16,237 nucleotides of DNA, from contig NZ_QLJH01000046.1 in assembly GCF_003951315.1 (NCBI RefSeq), forward strand, positions 1 to 16,237, written 5' to 3'. Made by a program: the position numbers and the translations under genes. Positions 1 through 6,453 of this stretch are shown piece by piece; position 1 is the stretch's first letter; each line of letters starts with the position of its first letter. The notes beneath the pieces were generated by a model that was not told the origin of the DNA, did not search any database, and saw only the letters and a list, made by a program, of their open reading frames with translations. The stretch comes from Sphingomonas sp. S-NIH.Pt15_0812. Lineage in GTDB: Bacteria > Pseudomonadota > Alphaproteobacteria > Sphingomonadales > Sphingomonadaceae.

Positions 1-2
1 GC

Positions 3-359
3 GACGCGGTTCTCCAGGCGGTATCGGCGGAGATGCGCAATCGCTTCCGCGACGGTGACGTGGTCTGCCGCTATGGCGGCGAGGAGTTCACGATCATCGC
101 GCCCGGCACGAACGCGACGGCGCTGCTCAACCGGGTCGAACAGGTGCGGCTGGCGATCGCCGAACTCAATATCCGCGCCGGGGGACAGAGGTTGGGCGCC
201 ACCAGCATGTCCTTCGGGATCGCCACCTGGAACAACACCATGGACCGCGATGGTACGAGCCTGATCAAGGCCGCGGACGCGGCACTCTACGACGCCAAGC
301 GCTCTGGTCGCAATCGCGCCAAGGTCAGCCTTGTCGAGACTCAGCAGGCCGCGGCATGA
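3..359 (+). CDS. GGDEF diguanylate cyclase, C-terminal part (5' end outside window)
   Basis: This is the 3' part of a gene that begins before the window; the reading frame is open from base 3. The visible 118 residues are the second half of a GGDEF domain, which makes the second messenger cyclic di-GMP from two GTP. The active-site signature is intact as RYGGEEF (bases about 72-92), the GG[D/E]EF form expected of an active enzyme. The preceding stretch (DAVLQAVSAEMRNRFRDGDVV) fits the helix that precedes the signature, and the later SFGIAT and ADAALYDAKRSGRNR stretches are the usual closing elements. No RxxD inhibitory-site motif is visible just before the signature. Sensor or membrane domains, if any, lie upstream and cannot be judged. 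It is convergent with rpsU. Confidence 0.93.
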   Translation, partial: DAVLQAVSAEMRNRFRDGDVVCRYGGEEFTIIAPGTNATALLNRVEQVRLAIAELNIRAGGQRLGATSMSFGIATWNNTMDRDGTSLIKAADAALYDAKRSGRNRAKVSLVETQQAAA

Positions 360-433
360 GGTGATGACAGGCTAGGTGGCCGCCAGCAGCCTATGGCTTG
401 CCGGCACCATCTCTCCTGCTTGCGCTGTAACTA

Positions 434-634
434 TCAGCGGTCCCGTTCAGCACGCTTGCGATCGGCCTTGCGAGCACGGCTGATTGCCGCTGCCCGCTCG
501 CGAGCGCGCTTCTCGGACGGCTTCTCATAGTGCTGACGCAGGCGCATCTCGCGGTAGACGCCCTCGCGCTGCAACTTCTTCTTGAGCGCGCGCAGCGCCT
601 GGTCGACATTGTTTTCGCGGACGATGATCTGCAT
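434..634 (-). CDS. rpsU: 30S ribosomal protein S21
   Basis: A 66-residue, very basic protein beginning [20 protein letters not shown], with the S21 family pattern (short acidic/aliphatic N-terminus, [20 protein letters not shown] core, Arg/Lys-rich tail). S21 is a small-subunit protein that helps base-pairing of the 16S 3' end with mRNA during initiation. The frame extends 25 codons further upstream, but that extension (His/Pro-rich) does not resemble S21. I therefore place the start at the ATG read from base 634, which has a weak GGAAG about 11 bases upstream. Length and composition match alphaproteobacterial S21. It stands alone, convergent with the GGDEF gene and divergent from the HNH-like gene. 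Confidence 0.95.
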   Translation of the reverse strand: MQIIVRENNVDQALRALKKKLQREGVYREMRLRQHYEKPSEKRARERAAAISRARKADRKRAERDR

Positions 635-835
635 GGGCGGTGAGGCTTCCAACAAGCCGCAGTGGGTGCGGCGACAATGGTGGTGCCTGTATGGCGGCGG
701 GGCGGTCAAGCCAAGTGACGTCTGGCGATTTTACCTCAGTTTCGAAAGCTCGTGTGGGATAATTGGTCCGGTTGGCGATTGATCGGCTGCCACCTGGCTG
801 AGTTAGCAGGTTTCCTTTTTAGGCGAGGTGGATAA

Positions 836-1363
836 TTGAGCTCACGGCCTCGACAAGGAATCGTCGATTGCGGCATGAGTGATGATCTGATGCCAATTCG
901 TCCCGAACATGTCTTTCTGTACCCGATTGACTGGCAGCATATCTCGCGCTTCATCCGTTTCAAACGGGCAGGGGGCGTTTGCGAGCATTGTCGGCGACCG
1001 CATGGCAAGCGCGTCTTTCATCTCGGAGATGGCCGATGGTGGGATGCAGAGCGGCTCTACTGGCGGTGTTCGAGGGGCAGGCGGGTAAAGCGTCCTACGG
1101 AGGACATCCTAGGCTTGGGCAGATGGACCAAGGTGGTGCTGGCCTGCGCCCACCTGCACCACAATCCAAGCGACAGCGCCTTCGACAAGCTGGCAGCCTT
1201 GTGCCAGCGCTGCCACATGATCCACGATGCTCCCGAGCATCGCCGTCGTCGCTGGTTGAACGCGCATTGTCGGCGGGCGCTGGGCGATCTCTTCCATGGC
1301 CCATACCCTGAGCGGGGTGCCGATTGGATCACGCCAACTCCCTTCAGCATGCTGGACAACTAA
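836..1363 (+). CDS. HNH-like zinc-ribbon protein of unknown role
   Basis: 175 residues if started at TTG 836, which has a good GAGGTG five bases upstream; ATG 875 (162 residues) and ATG 890 are alternatives without a clear ribosome site. The layout is a treble-clef HNH fold: a first CxxC (VCEHC, residues 49-52), an AHLHH stretch (105-109) where HNH proteins place the catalytic His, and LCQRCHMIHD (122-131) giving the second CxxC and the closing His residues. Two points are off-canonical: the Asp of the common HLDH pattern is His here, and the usual Asn before the second CxxC appears to be Asp117. It may therefore be a structural or nicking variant rather than a standard endonuclease. The C-terminus is basic. 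No neighbour suggests a partner, and the function is unknown. Confidence 0.72.
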   Translation: MSSRPRQGIVDCGMSDDLMPIRPEHVFLYPIDWQHISRFIRFKRAGGVCEHCRRPHGKRVFHLGDGRWWDAERLYWRCSRGRRVKRPTEDILGLGRWTKVVLACAHLHHNPSDSAFDKLAALCQRCHMIHDAPEHRRRRWLNAHCRRALGDLFHGPYPERGADWITPTPFSMLDN

Positions 1364-1573
1364 CGAGAGGCTCCTTGGCGTACGTCATGATAGCCAAGCC
1401 TTTATGCACCTCGCCAGACGAGACTTGGTTGGCTGGTTCTGGGGCTTTGGTGACGTGGCTCATTCATGAGCGTGGGAACGGCGAAAACGGGTAGAGCATC
1501 GCTGACGATATCGGCGGTTGCCGTCTCTCCCGGCAAGCGGCATCACAAGCGTCGATTATCAGGGGAAGCGACG

Positions 1574-1876
1574 ATGGCGACCAAGAAGGAAGCCGGTTCT
1601 GAGAAAGCGGCAGAGACGCAGACCAAGGCAGGTACGGGTATTCATGCCGCCGTACAGCCCTCCAAGGAGCTCGGTGTGATCGTGGGCAACGATGCCCTGC
1701 CGCGCAGTGAGGTCATCAGCAAGGTCTGGGACTACATCAAGTCCAAGAACCTGCAGAACCCTGAAAACAAGCGCGAAATCCTGGCCGATGCCGATCTCCA
1801 AAAGGTGTTTGGCCGTGACAAGTGCACCATGTTCGAGATGAACAAGTACATCTCGCAGCATCTCACTAAGGCCTGA
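1574..1876 (+). CDS. SWIB/MDM2 domain protein
   Basis: A 100-residue protein with a Lys/Ala/Thr-rich, probably disordered N-terminus (residues 1-23) and a SWIB domain over about residues 24-98. Recognisable parts are the Gln-Pro-Ser / LGVIVG opening, the SEVISKVWDYIKSKNLQNP helix and the DADLQKVFG...MFEMNKYISQHL closing helices. The start at ATG 1574 is set by AGGGGAAG five bases upstream; the frame extends to 1466, but that part is not SWIB-like. Free-standing SWIB proteins occur in chlamydiae and many proteobacteria and are thought to bind DNA or modulate topology, but the bacterial role is not settled. It is monocistronic and ends in a strong hairpin. Confidence 0.9.
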   Translation: MATKKEAGSEKAAETQTKAGTGIHAAVQPSKELGVIVGNDALPRSEVISKVWDYIKSKNLQNPENKREILADADLQKVFGRDKCTMFEMNKYISQHLTKA

Positions 1877-1884
1877 CATCAGGC

Positions 1885-1913
1885 GGGGTGGGCAACCAGG
1901 CCCACCCTGTCTT
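1885..1913 (+). terminator. Hairpin terminator after the SWIB gene
   Basis: GGGTGGGC (1886-1893) and GCCCACCC (1900-1907) form a perfect 8-bp GC-rich stem with a 6-base loop, 9 bases after the SWIB stop codon. It is followed by TGTCTT, a weak T-tract, so it fits an intrinsic terminator with an imperfect tail. Confidence 0.75.
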
Positions 1914-1976
1914 CACCTACCTACCGTATCTCGGAACAACCTGCGCGCCGTTCTGTCGCGGCCGCGCCAGGCTCTC

Positions 1977-2195
1977 TTAGCGGTTCCGCTCTGCCAGTTC
2001 CAATTTCAAGCTGACGATGGCGGGCTCAAGCACGTCAGCCTGTTCGTAGGTCGGTTCACGCTGGATCCGCCTCGCCTCCTGGATCAGTTCGTTCCAGTAG
2101 GCGACAGTGTCTTTGTAAACGGGATGGCCGCGCAAGCGACGGGCGCTGGCAATCGCGTTGTTCAGGTTGTCCAGGATGGGACCATGGAATTTCAT
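1977..2195 (-). CDS. Small hypothetical protein
   Basis: I do not recognise this family. The 72-residue product, starting MKFHGPILDNLNNAIASARR, is a helical, charged, soluble protein rich in Arg, Glu and Leu with no signal peptide or membrane segment. ATG at 2195 is the best start by protein sense; a GTG three codons upstream (2204) is also possible, and neither has a strong ribosome site. The amino-acid mix (balanced charge, regular hydrophobic spacing) and the lack of rare residues make it look like real coding sequence rather than a shadow. It is convergent with the SWIB gene, whose terminator lies 64 bases from its stop. Confidence 0.55.
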   Translation of the reverse strand: MKFHGPILDNLNNAIASARRLRGHPVYKDTVAYWNELIQEARRIQREPTYEQADVLEPAIVSLKLELAERNR

Positions 2196-2340
2196 CGCGC
2201 CCACGTAGCCCGGTGGTGCTTCGAATAGAATGGCAAAATTGCCCAGCTTTGTCTCGTTATGGAGGCGCGGAAGGTAAGTGGTTGAGGATGGACTGGCGTC
2301 GAGAGCGGACGGTCTGCATTCGGGTGAAACTGGTGGATTG

Positions 2341-2385
2341 CGGACTGGCCGCTTTCGGGCAGCCGCGAACGTAAGCTGCCATTCG
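2341..2385. repeat. Dispersed degenerate intergenic repeat, copy A
   Basis: It contains GGCCGCTTTCGGGCAG and ends CTGCCATTCG. The same scheme (xTGxCxGCTxTxGGGC...CTGCCrTTCG) recurs at 13155-13187, and its reverse complement shares CGAATGGCAG with the copy at 9434. The stretch 2205-2432 otherwise shows no gene. Confidence 0.4.
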
Positions 2386-2432
2386 TTTATGCGGTGGGGC
2401 AGGCACCTCGAACGCGTGTCGGTGGTGGATTA

Positions 2433-3266
2433 GGGTCAGAACCCATTGATGTGAGCGTTGCGATTTGATTCAGGCTCCACGAGGAGACCGGAATGAGCGA
2501 CCTGTTTTGGCTGACGGACGAGCAGATGGAGCGGCTGCGACCGTTCTTTCTCAGGAGCTATGGCAAGCCGCGCGTGGATGACCAGCGGGTGCTGAGCGGC
2601 ATCGTGTTCGTCAACAAGAACGGGCTGCGCTGGCGAGAAGCACCCGCCGCCTACGGTCCGCACAAGACGCTCTACAATCGGTGGAAGCGCTGGGGTGACG
2701 CAGGCGTCTTCTTACGCATGATGGAGGGGCTGGCGGCGGCAAGTGCCGAGCCGAGGACGGTCATGATCGACGCGACTTATCTGAAGGCGCACCGCACGGC
2801 CTCAAGCCTGCGGGTAAAAAAGGGGATCTCGGCCGCCTGATTGGGCGCACCAAGGGCGGCATGAACACCAAGCTCCACGCCGTTGCCGACGCGAACGGCC
2901 GCCCCTTGAGCTTTTTCATGACGGCCGGCCAGGTCAGCGACTACATCGGAGCGGCGGCCCTGCTCGACGACATGCCAAAGGCGCAGTGGCTGTTGGGTGA
3001 TCGCGGCTATGACGCCGACTAGTTCAGGGACGCTCGACAAGCCAAGGGCATCCAGCCCTGCATTCCAGGTCGGCGATCACGCAACGAGCCGGTCAGATAC
3101 GACAAGCGACGCTATCGACGACAGAGCCGCATCTAGATCCCGTTCGGTCGCCTCGAAGACTGGTGCCGTGTCGCCACCCGCTACGATCGCTGCCCTACCG
3201 CCTTCTTTTCCGCCATGCCCTCGCTGCCACCGTCATCTTCTGGCTGTGATCAACGAGTCCTAACCC
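2433..3266 (+). mobile_element. Decayed IS5-family (IS427/IS1031-like) insertion sequence
   Basis: About 834 bp bounded by imperfect terminal inverted repeats. The left end starts GGGTCAGAACCCATTGAT; the right end, read inward, starts GGGTTAGGACTCGTTGAT. They match at about 20 of the first 25 positions. A TA flanks both ends, consistent with the short TA-type target of this group. The internal transposase is broken. The right end directly abuts a remnant of another transposase at 3272. Confidence 0.82.
2493..3249 (+). pseudogene. IS5-family transposase (frameshifted two-frame type), broken
   Basis: The first frame (2493-2840) has GAGGAG six bases before its ATG and encodes the N-terminal domain through the first catalytic Asp (VMIDATY). 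At 2816-2822 the heptamer A AAA AAG followed by GGGG is a classic -1 slippage site. It would join this frame to the second frame, which carries GRTKGGMNTKLHAV and LLGDRGYDAD (second Asp). The second frame then has a TAG at 3020-3022 (where Trp is expected after YDAD), a TAG at 3134-3136 exactly where the third catalytic residue (Glu of the RIExxFGRLKDW motif) should be, and a one-base loss near 3216 before the FSA...ATVIFWL ending. It cannot make a functional transposase. The expected residues come from recall of the family. Confidence 0.85.
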
Positions 3267-3271
3267 TAAGA

Positions 3272-3412
3272 CAGCGGTTCGAGCGCGTGTTCAGCCATTT
3301 GGAATGCAACTTGGGTCTACAAACGCTTAAATTGCGAGGTCTTGCCGGAGCTGCGGAACAGTTCCATCATGGCCGCCGCGGCCTTCAACCTCTAGCTACT
3401 CGCGAGACAGAC
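3272..3412 (+). pseudogene. Transposase C-terminal remnant (IS1182-like)
   Basis: Immediately after the IS5-family right end, one frame reads RFERVFSHLECNLGLQTLKLRGLAGAAEQFH. A one-base shift then gives MAAAAFNL followed by a TAG. This matches, from recall, the conserved DDE transposase ending (ERVFxHxKRNLGLxxLRLRGLxGAxEQFHLAAxAxNL) of IS1182-type elements. Only the last part is present and it is frameshifted. Without a search, the family name is tentative. Confidence 0.5.
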
Positions 3413-3506
3413 CGTGCCGGCCTGCTACGTAGGGCATTTTACCGATCATCGGTGATAGTAGCCGTCCACACGCGGCTCCCAAGCAGCCGTTTTCAACAGC
3501 CTCGAG

Positions 3507-3575
3507 GGTTTTAGGGAGGAGCTGCGCCCACAACGTGGGAACGCTTTTAAAAGCCCCGTTGGGCTTCCTAAAACC
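3507..3575. repeat. Nested inverted repeat in the gap before the R-M operon
   Basis: GGTTTTAGG (3507-3515) and CCTAAAACC (3567-3575) are perfect inverted arms. Between them, AAGCCC-CGTT-GGGCTT (3551-3566) is a tight 6-bp hairpin with a 4-base loop. It could be an IS end, a terminator or a regulatory RNA structure; the sequence alone does not decide. The rest of 3413-3600 shows no gene. Confidence 0.5.
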
Positions 3576-3604
3576 GTGCTCGGTTCATAGTTCCCGAAAT
3601 GTCC

Positions 3605-3641
3605 TTGCTTTTGGCGCCACTAAGGCGCCAAATCAGAATCA
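3605..3641 (+). promoter_or_regulatory. Candidate promoter/operator of the R-M operon with perfect palindrome
   Basis: TTTGGCGCC (3610-3618) and GGCGCCAAA (3624-3632) form a perfect 9-bp inverted repeat around ACTAA, ending 8 bases before the likely RHH start codon. A TTGCTT (3605-3610) could serve as a -35, with a weak CCAAAT at the right distance for a -10, so the palindrome would sit between them. This is the usual place for an autorepressor site. The promoter elements are weak matches; the palindrome is certain. Confidence 0.55.
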
Positions 3642-3826
3642 TGGGAATGCTCGCTCATAAGACCGACGACAGGTCGCGTCAGAACCTTCGTCTCGATCCA
3701 GACCTGTGGGCCGGGATTGATCGCGCCCGCATGAAGCGGCCCGGCAATACCTCACGGAACACTTGGATAGCGGAAGCGATCGAGGAAAAGCTGCGGCGTG
3801 AAGCAGGCGATAGCGCTAATGCGTGA
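3641..3826 (+). CDS. Ribbon-helix-helix regulator of the R-M operon
   Basis: 61 residues from ATG 3641 (ATG 3647 is an alternative; the frame is open back to 3599, but that would run through the palindrome). Residues 12-53 have the Arc/MetJ-type RHH layout: a short polar strand (RQNLRLDP), a first helix (DLWAGIDRARMKR), a Pro-Gly-Asn turn and a second helix (TSRNTWIAEAIEEKLRR). Such proteins dimerise and bind palindromes through the strand. The perfect inverted repeat just upstream is the natural operator candidate, so I infer autoregulation and control of the methyltransferase and nucleases, the role of C proteins in other R-M systems. The stop overlaps the methyltransferase start by 8 bases (ATGCGTGA), suggesting coupled translation. 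An antitoxin-like role is the alternative. Confidence 0.75.
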   Translation: MGMLAHKTDDRSRQNLRLDPDLWAGIDRARMKRPGNTSRNTWIAEAIEEKLRREAGDSANA

Positions 3827-4964
3827 TTTCTACGAGTTTTTTGCCGGCGGTGGCATGGCCCGCGCCGGTCTTGGCGAGGCATGGAGCTGCCTATTCGCCA
3901 ATGATTTCGATCACAAAAAAAGCCGTATCTACCGAGCTAATTGGGGTGAGAGCGAACTGAAAACCGTTGACGTTGGCAAGCTGACGACGGCCGAACTTCC
4001 TGGCCGAGCTGACCTCGCATGGGGCTCTTTTCCCTGCCAAGACCTCTCGCTGGCTGGTGGAGGTGCCGGATTGAAAGGCGACCGGTCTGGCACCTTTTGG
4101 CCATTCTGGAAGCTAATGAAGGGTCTCATCGCCGAGGGCAGAGCACCTCGAATGATCGTTCTCGAAAACGTCTGCGGTACGTTGACCTCGCATGGTGGCA
4201 AAGACTTCGCGGCGATCTGCGGAGCCTTGCAGCAAGAATTTTATCGCTATGGCGTTCTCATTATCGACGCAGCCGCGTTCGTCCCTCATTCCAGACCACG
4301 TTTATTCGTAGTTGGCGTTCGCCAGGACGTTGCAATCCCCGCTTATTTAATCGCCGATGAACCTTCGGCACCGTTTCACACCCGCACCTTGCGAACTGCC
4401 TATGACAAGCTTCCCGTAGAAGCGAAGAAGAGCTGGATTTGGTGGAACCTGGCTGCGCCGCCTCCCCGGAAAACGACTTTTGCGGAGTTGATCGAGGACG
4501 CGCCGAAGAGCGTGTCTTGGCATACGGAAGACGTGACCAAGCAGCTGCTTGCTATGATGAGCGAGGTGAATCGGGCGAAGGTCGATGCCGCCAAGAATAT
4601 GGGGCACCGAATGGTGGGCGGCATCTACAAGCGTACGCGGCTGGATGAAACGGGCCGCAAGGTTCAGCGTGCCGAGGTCAGGTTCGATGATATCGCTGGT
4701 TGCCTGCGAACGCCGGCGGGCGGATCGAGCCGCCAGCTGATCCTTGTAGTCGAAGGCGCAAGCGTGAAGTCGCGGCTGATTTCCAGCCGAGAAACAGCGC
4801 GCCTTATGGGCTTACCCGACGAATATGAGCTGCCGAGCAATTATAACGAAGCCTATCACCTGACCGGCGATGGAGTCGTCGTGCCGGTTGTGCGACACTT
4901 GGCCGAGCGGATTTTTGAGCCGATTCTGGATTACGACACCCGTCTGACAAAGGCGGCGGCATGA
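3819..4964 (+). CDS. DNA (cytosine-5-)-methyltransferase
   Basis: 381 residues from ATG 3819; a GTG at 3798 would add seven residues, but the family normally begins close to motif I. It transfers a methyl group from S-adenosylmethionine to C5 of cytosine in a specific site. Motifs appear in order: I (FFAGGGMARAGLG, residues 7-19), IV with the catalytic Cys73 (FPCQDLSLAG), VI (LENV, 115-118), VIII (HSRPRLFVVG, 157-166), a target-recognition region of about residues 190-300 ending LRTPAGGSSRQ, IX (SSRETARLMGLPDEY) and X (GDGVVVPVVRHLAERI, 350-365). All key residues are present, so it should be active. Its stop overlaps the next start as ATGA. It is the protective partner of the nucleases downstream; the recognition site cannot be read from the sequence. 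Confidence 0.95.
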   Translation: MRDFYEFFAGGGMARAGLGEAWSCLFANDFDHKKSRIYRANWGESELKTVDVGKLTTAELPGRADLAWGSFPCQDLSLAGGGAGLKGDRSGTFWPFWKLMKGLIAEGRAPRMIVLENVCGTLTSHGGKDFAAICGALQQEFYRYGVLIIDAAAFVPHSRPRLFVVGVRQDVAIPAYLIADEPSAPFHTRTLRTAYDKLPVEAKKSWIWWNLAAPPPRKTTFAELIEDAPKSVSWHTEDVTKQLLAMMSEVNRAKVDAAKNMGHRMVGGIYKRTRLDETGRKVQRAEVRFDDIAGCLRTPAGGSSRQLILVVEGASVKSRLISSRETARLMGLPDEYELPSNYNEAYHLTGDGVVVPVVRHLAERIFEPILDYDTRLTKAAA

Positions 4965-5821
4965 CAATCATCCCGTGCTTGCAGAATGACGAATTGCGAA
5001 AACGGATCGAGACCTACTCGGAGGTCTTGAAAACCGAGGCGCACAAGCTGGGCGATCACGGTTTAGATGAAACCGAGTTCTACAACAGCGGCCTTTTTCG
5101 GGGTGCGATCGAGCGCATTCGTGGCCAGTTTTCGGCGACGATGGGACCCAAGCGTGAGTTTGCCCGCCATGTCCTCAACTACATGCAGGATCGTGGCTTT
5201 ATCACAGACTGGCAGTCGGCTGGAGAAGCCAACCGTCACGACTATTCCGTTACCATGCCATCTGGCCGGATTGTCGCTATCGAGCTGAAAGGCTGTCTCG
5301 ACGGCAACAACACCAATATTTTCGATAGGCCGCCACAGGCGCACGAGTTCGTCATTTGGAGTGTCTGCACGAATCCAGGTGCCAACCCGCGACACAACGC
5401 ATGGTCGGGCATACATACGCGGCTAAGCGCCGAGATTATTTCCCGGCAGGAGAGGGTGGACGGTACGATCATCTGGGACATGGTGTGCGGAACCCTTGGC
5501 CGGCCCTGCCCAAAAATCGCTGGTGAGGAAAAGCCGCGTGTCACGGTGCTAGGACCATACGAGTTGCCGCCACCCTGTATCTACGTCTTTCCAGCCACGG
5601 TGCCATCACCCCGCAACAATCCGCATCCTCCCGCGCAGCAGCTTGGCGACGTGCATTTTCTTAAAGCGCTGCATGATTGCTTTCAGGGCCACAATGATGA
5701 AGTGAACTACGTCGATTTTGCGGTCGAGTATCGCGGAGTTGATACCGTTCGGAAAACGACGGTGACGCGCGGTGGCGCACCGGTCATGGAGTCGGCGCCT
5801 ACGGCGATCCGGCGGACCTGA
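4961..5821 (+). CDS. Probable restriction endonuclease, PD-(D/E)XK-like
   Basis: 286 residues, start fixed by the ATGA overlap with the methyltransferase stop. I do not recognise a named family. Position right after the methyltransferase and the sequence HDYSVTMPSGRIVAIELKG support a restriction enzyme: Asp94 followed by Glu108-x-Lys110 at the end of a hydrophobic strand is the PD-(D/E)XK pattern. A preceding helical segment (KREFARHVLNYMQDRGF) may supply the usual early Glu or Arg. The middle and end (residues 120-260) are rich in Pro, Trp and His and could form the DNA-recognition part. No membrane segment or signal peptide is present. An R-M system with both this and a GIY-YIG nuclease would be unusual, so one of the two may be an accessory or specificity subunit. 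Confidence 0.7.
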   Translation: MTIIPCLQNDELRKRIETYSEVLKTEAHKLGDHGLDETEFYNSGLFRGAIERIRGQFSATMGPKREFARHVLNYMQDRGFITDWQSAGEANRHDYSVTMPSGRIVAIELKGCLDGNNTNIFDRPPQAHEFVIWSVCTNPGANPRHNAWSGIHTRLSAEIISRQERVDGTIIWDMVCGTLGRPCPKIAGEEKPRVTVLGPYELPPPCIYVFPATVPSPRNNPHPPAQQLGDVHFLKALHDCFQGHNDEVNYVDFAVEYRGVDTVRKTTVTRGGAPVMESAPTAIRRT

Positions 5822-5849
5822 CCAGTGCGAGATCAGGTCGGGGGGTTGG

Positions 5850-6416
5850 GTGGCGATTGATTTCAGTTTCCGGAGGAAAGGGGTTAGCAAGCTGACAACA
5901 TCTCCCGGTGTCTACATTCTGGCGGACCTAAACAATGTGCCAGTCTATGTTGGGCAGTCGACCAGCAGCATCCGAGGCAGGGTGCAGCGACATCTCACAT
6001 CGGCCAGATCAGACGTGATCGCAAACCGCCAGATCGACGTTTGGGAGATCGCCTTTGTTTGGGCTTACCCGGTAAAGACCAACGCAATGATCGGCCCCCT
6101 CGAAGCTGTCCTGTTTCATCATTACCATCCTAAATCACGGCTGATGAACGGTACCGTTCCAGCTAAACCTTCACGTCGGCCGAAAATCCCAAAGCCGGCC
6201 GACGTTGTTCAAGTCATGAGCGATGAGGAAATTGCTGAGAAGAAGGGTCCGGAATTACGTTTGCCGCGCCAGGCGGCGCATTACGCTCAGCTCGTCAGCC
6301 ACTTCGTTTCAGTGAAGAATTCAGACCAAGTCGCGACCTCCATGGATGCCCATTTTGAGCGACTTGCAAAATATCATTCCGCCATGCTTGGTCTGTCAAC
6401 GCCAGAGAAAAAATGA
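5850..6416 (+). CDS. GIY-YIG nuclease of the R-M operon
   Basis: 188 residues from GTG 5850, which follows a run of G (GTCGGGGGG) that can serve as ribosome site; GTG 5772 would overlap the previous gene by 50 bases and adds a non-conserved Arg-rich stretch. The GIY-YIG core is complete: GVY (residues 20-22), YVG (33-35), Arg44 in SIRGRVQRHL, the metal-binding Glu85 in GPLEAVLFHHY and Asn100 in SRLMNG. That order matches GIY-YIG restriction enzymes such as Eco29kI more than UvrC or homing enzymes. The C-terminal half is charged and helical. It probably belongs to the same transcript as the methyltransferase and the PD-(D/E)XK-like protein, 28 bases after the latter's stop. An IS481 element begins only 37 bases after its stop. 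Confidence 0.82.
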   Translation: MAIDFSFRRKGVSKLTTSPGVYILADLNNVPVYVGQSTSSIRGRVQRHLTSARSDVIANRQIDVWEIAFVWAYPVKTNAMIGPLEAVLFHHYHPKSRLMNGTVPAKPSRRPKIPKPADVVQVMSDEEIAEKKGPELRLPRQAAHYAQLVSHFVSVKNSDQVATSMDAHFERLAKYHSAMLGLSTPEKK

Positions 6417-6453
6417 ATTTCGAGGCGAACCGCAGCTGCATCATGCGAACCGT

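Noticed and set aside
3524..3564. Integron attC site (GTTGGGC core at 3558-3564)
   Set aside because: The partner core reads GCCCACAAC, not RYYYAAC, and there is no integrase or cassette array; chance is more likely.
5063..5416. Minus-strand open frame opposite the restriction gene
   Set aside because: It is a shadow of the well-supported plus-strand gene with no ribosome site or family resemblance.
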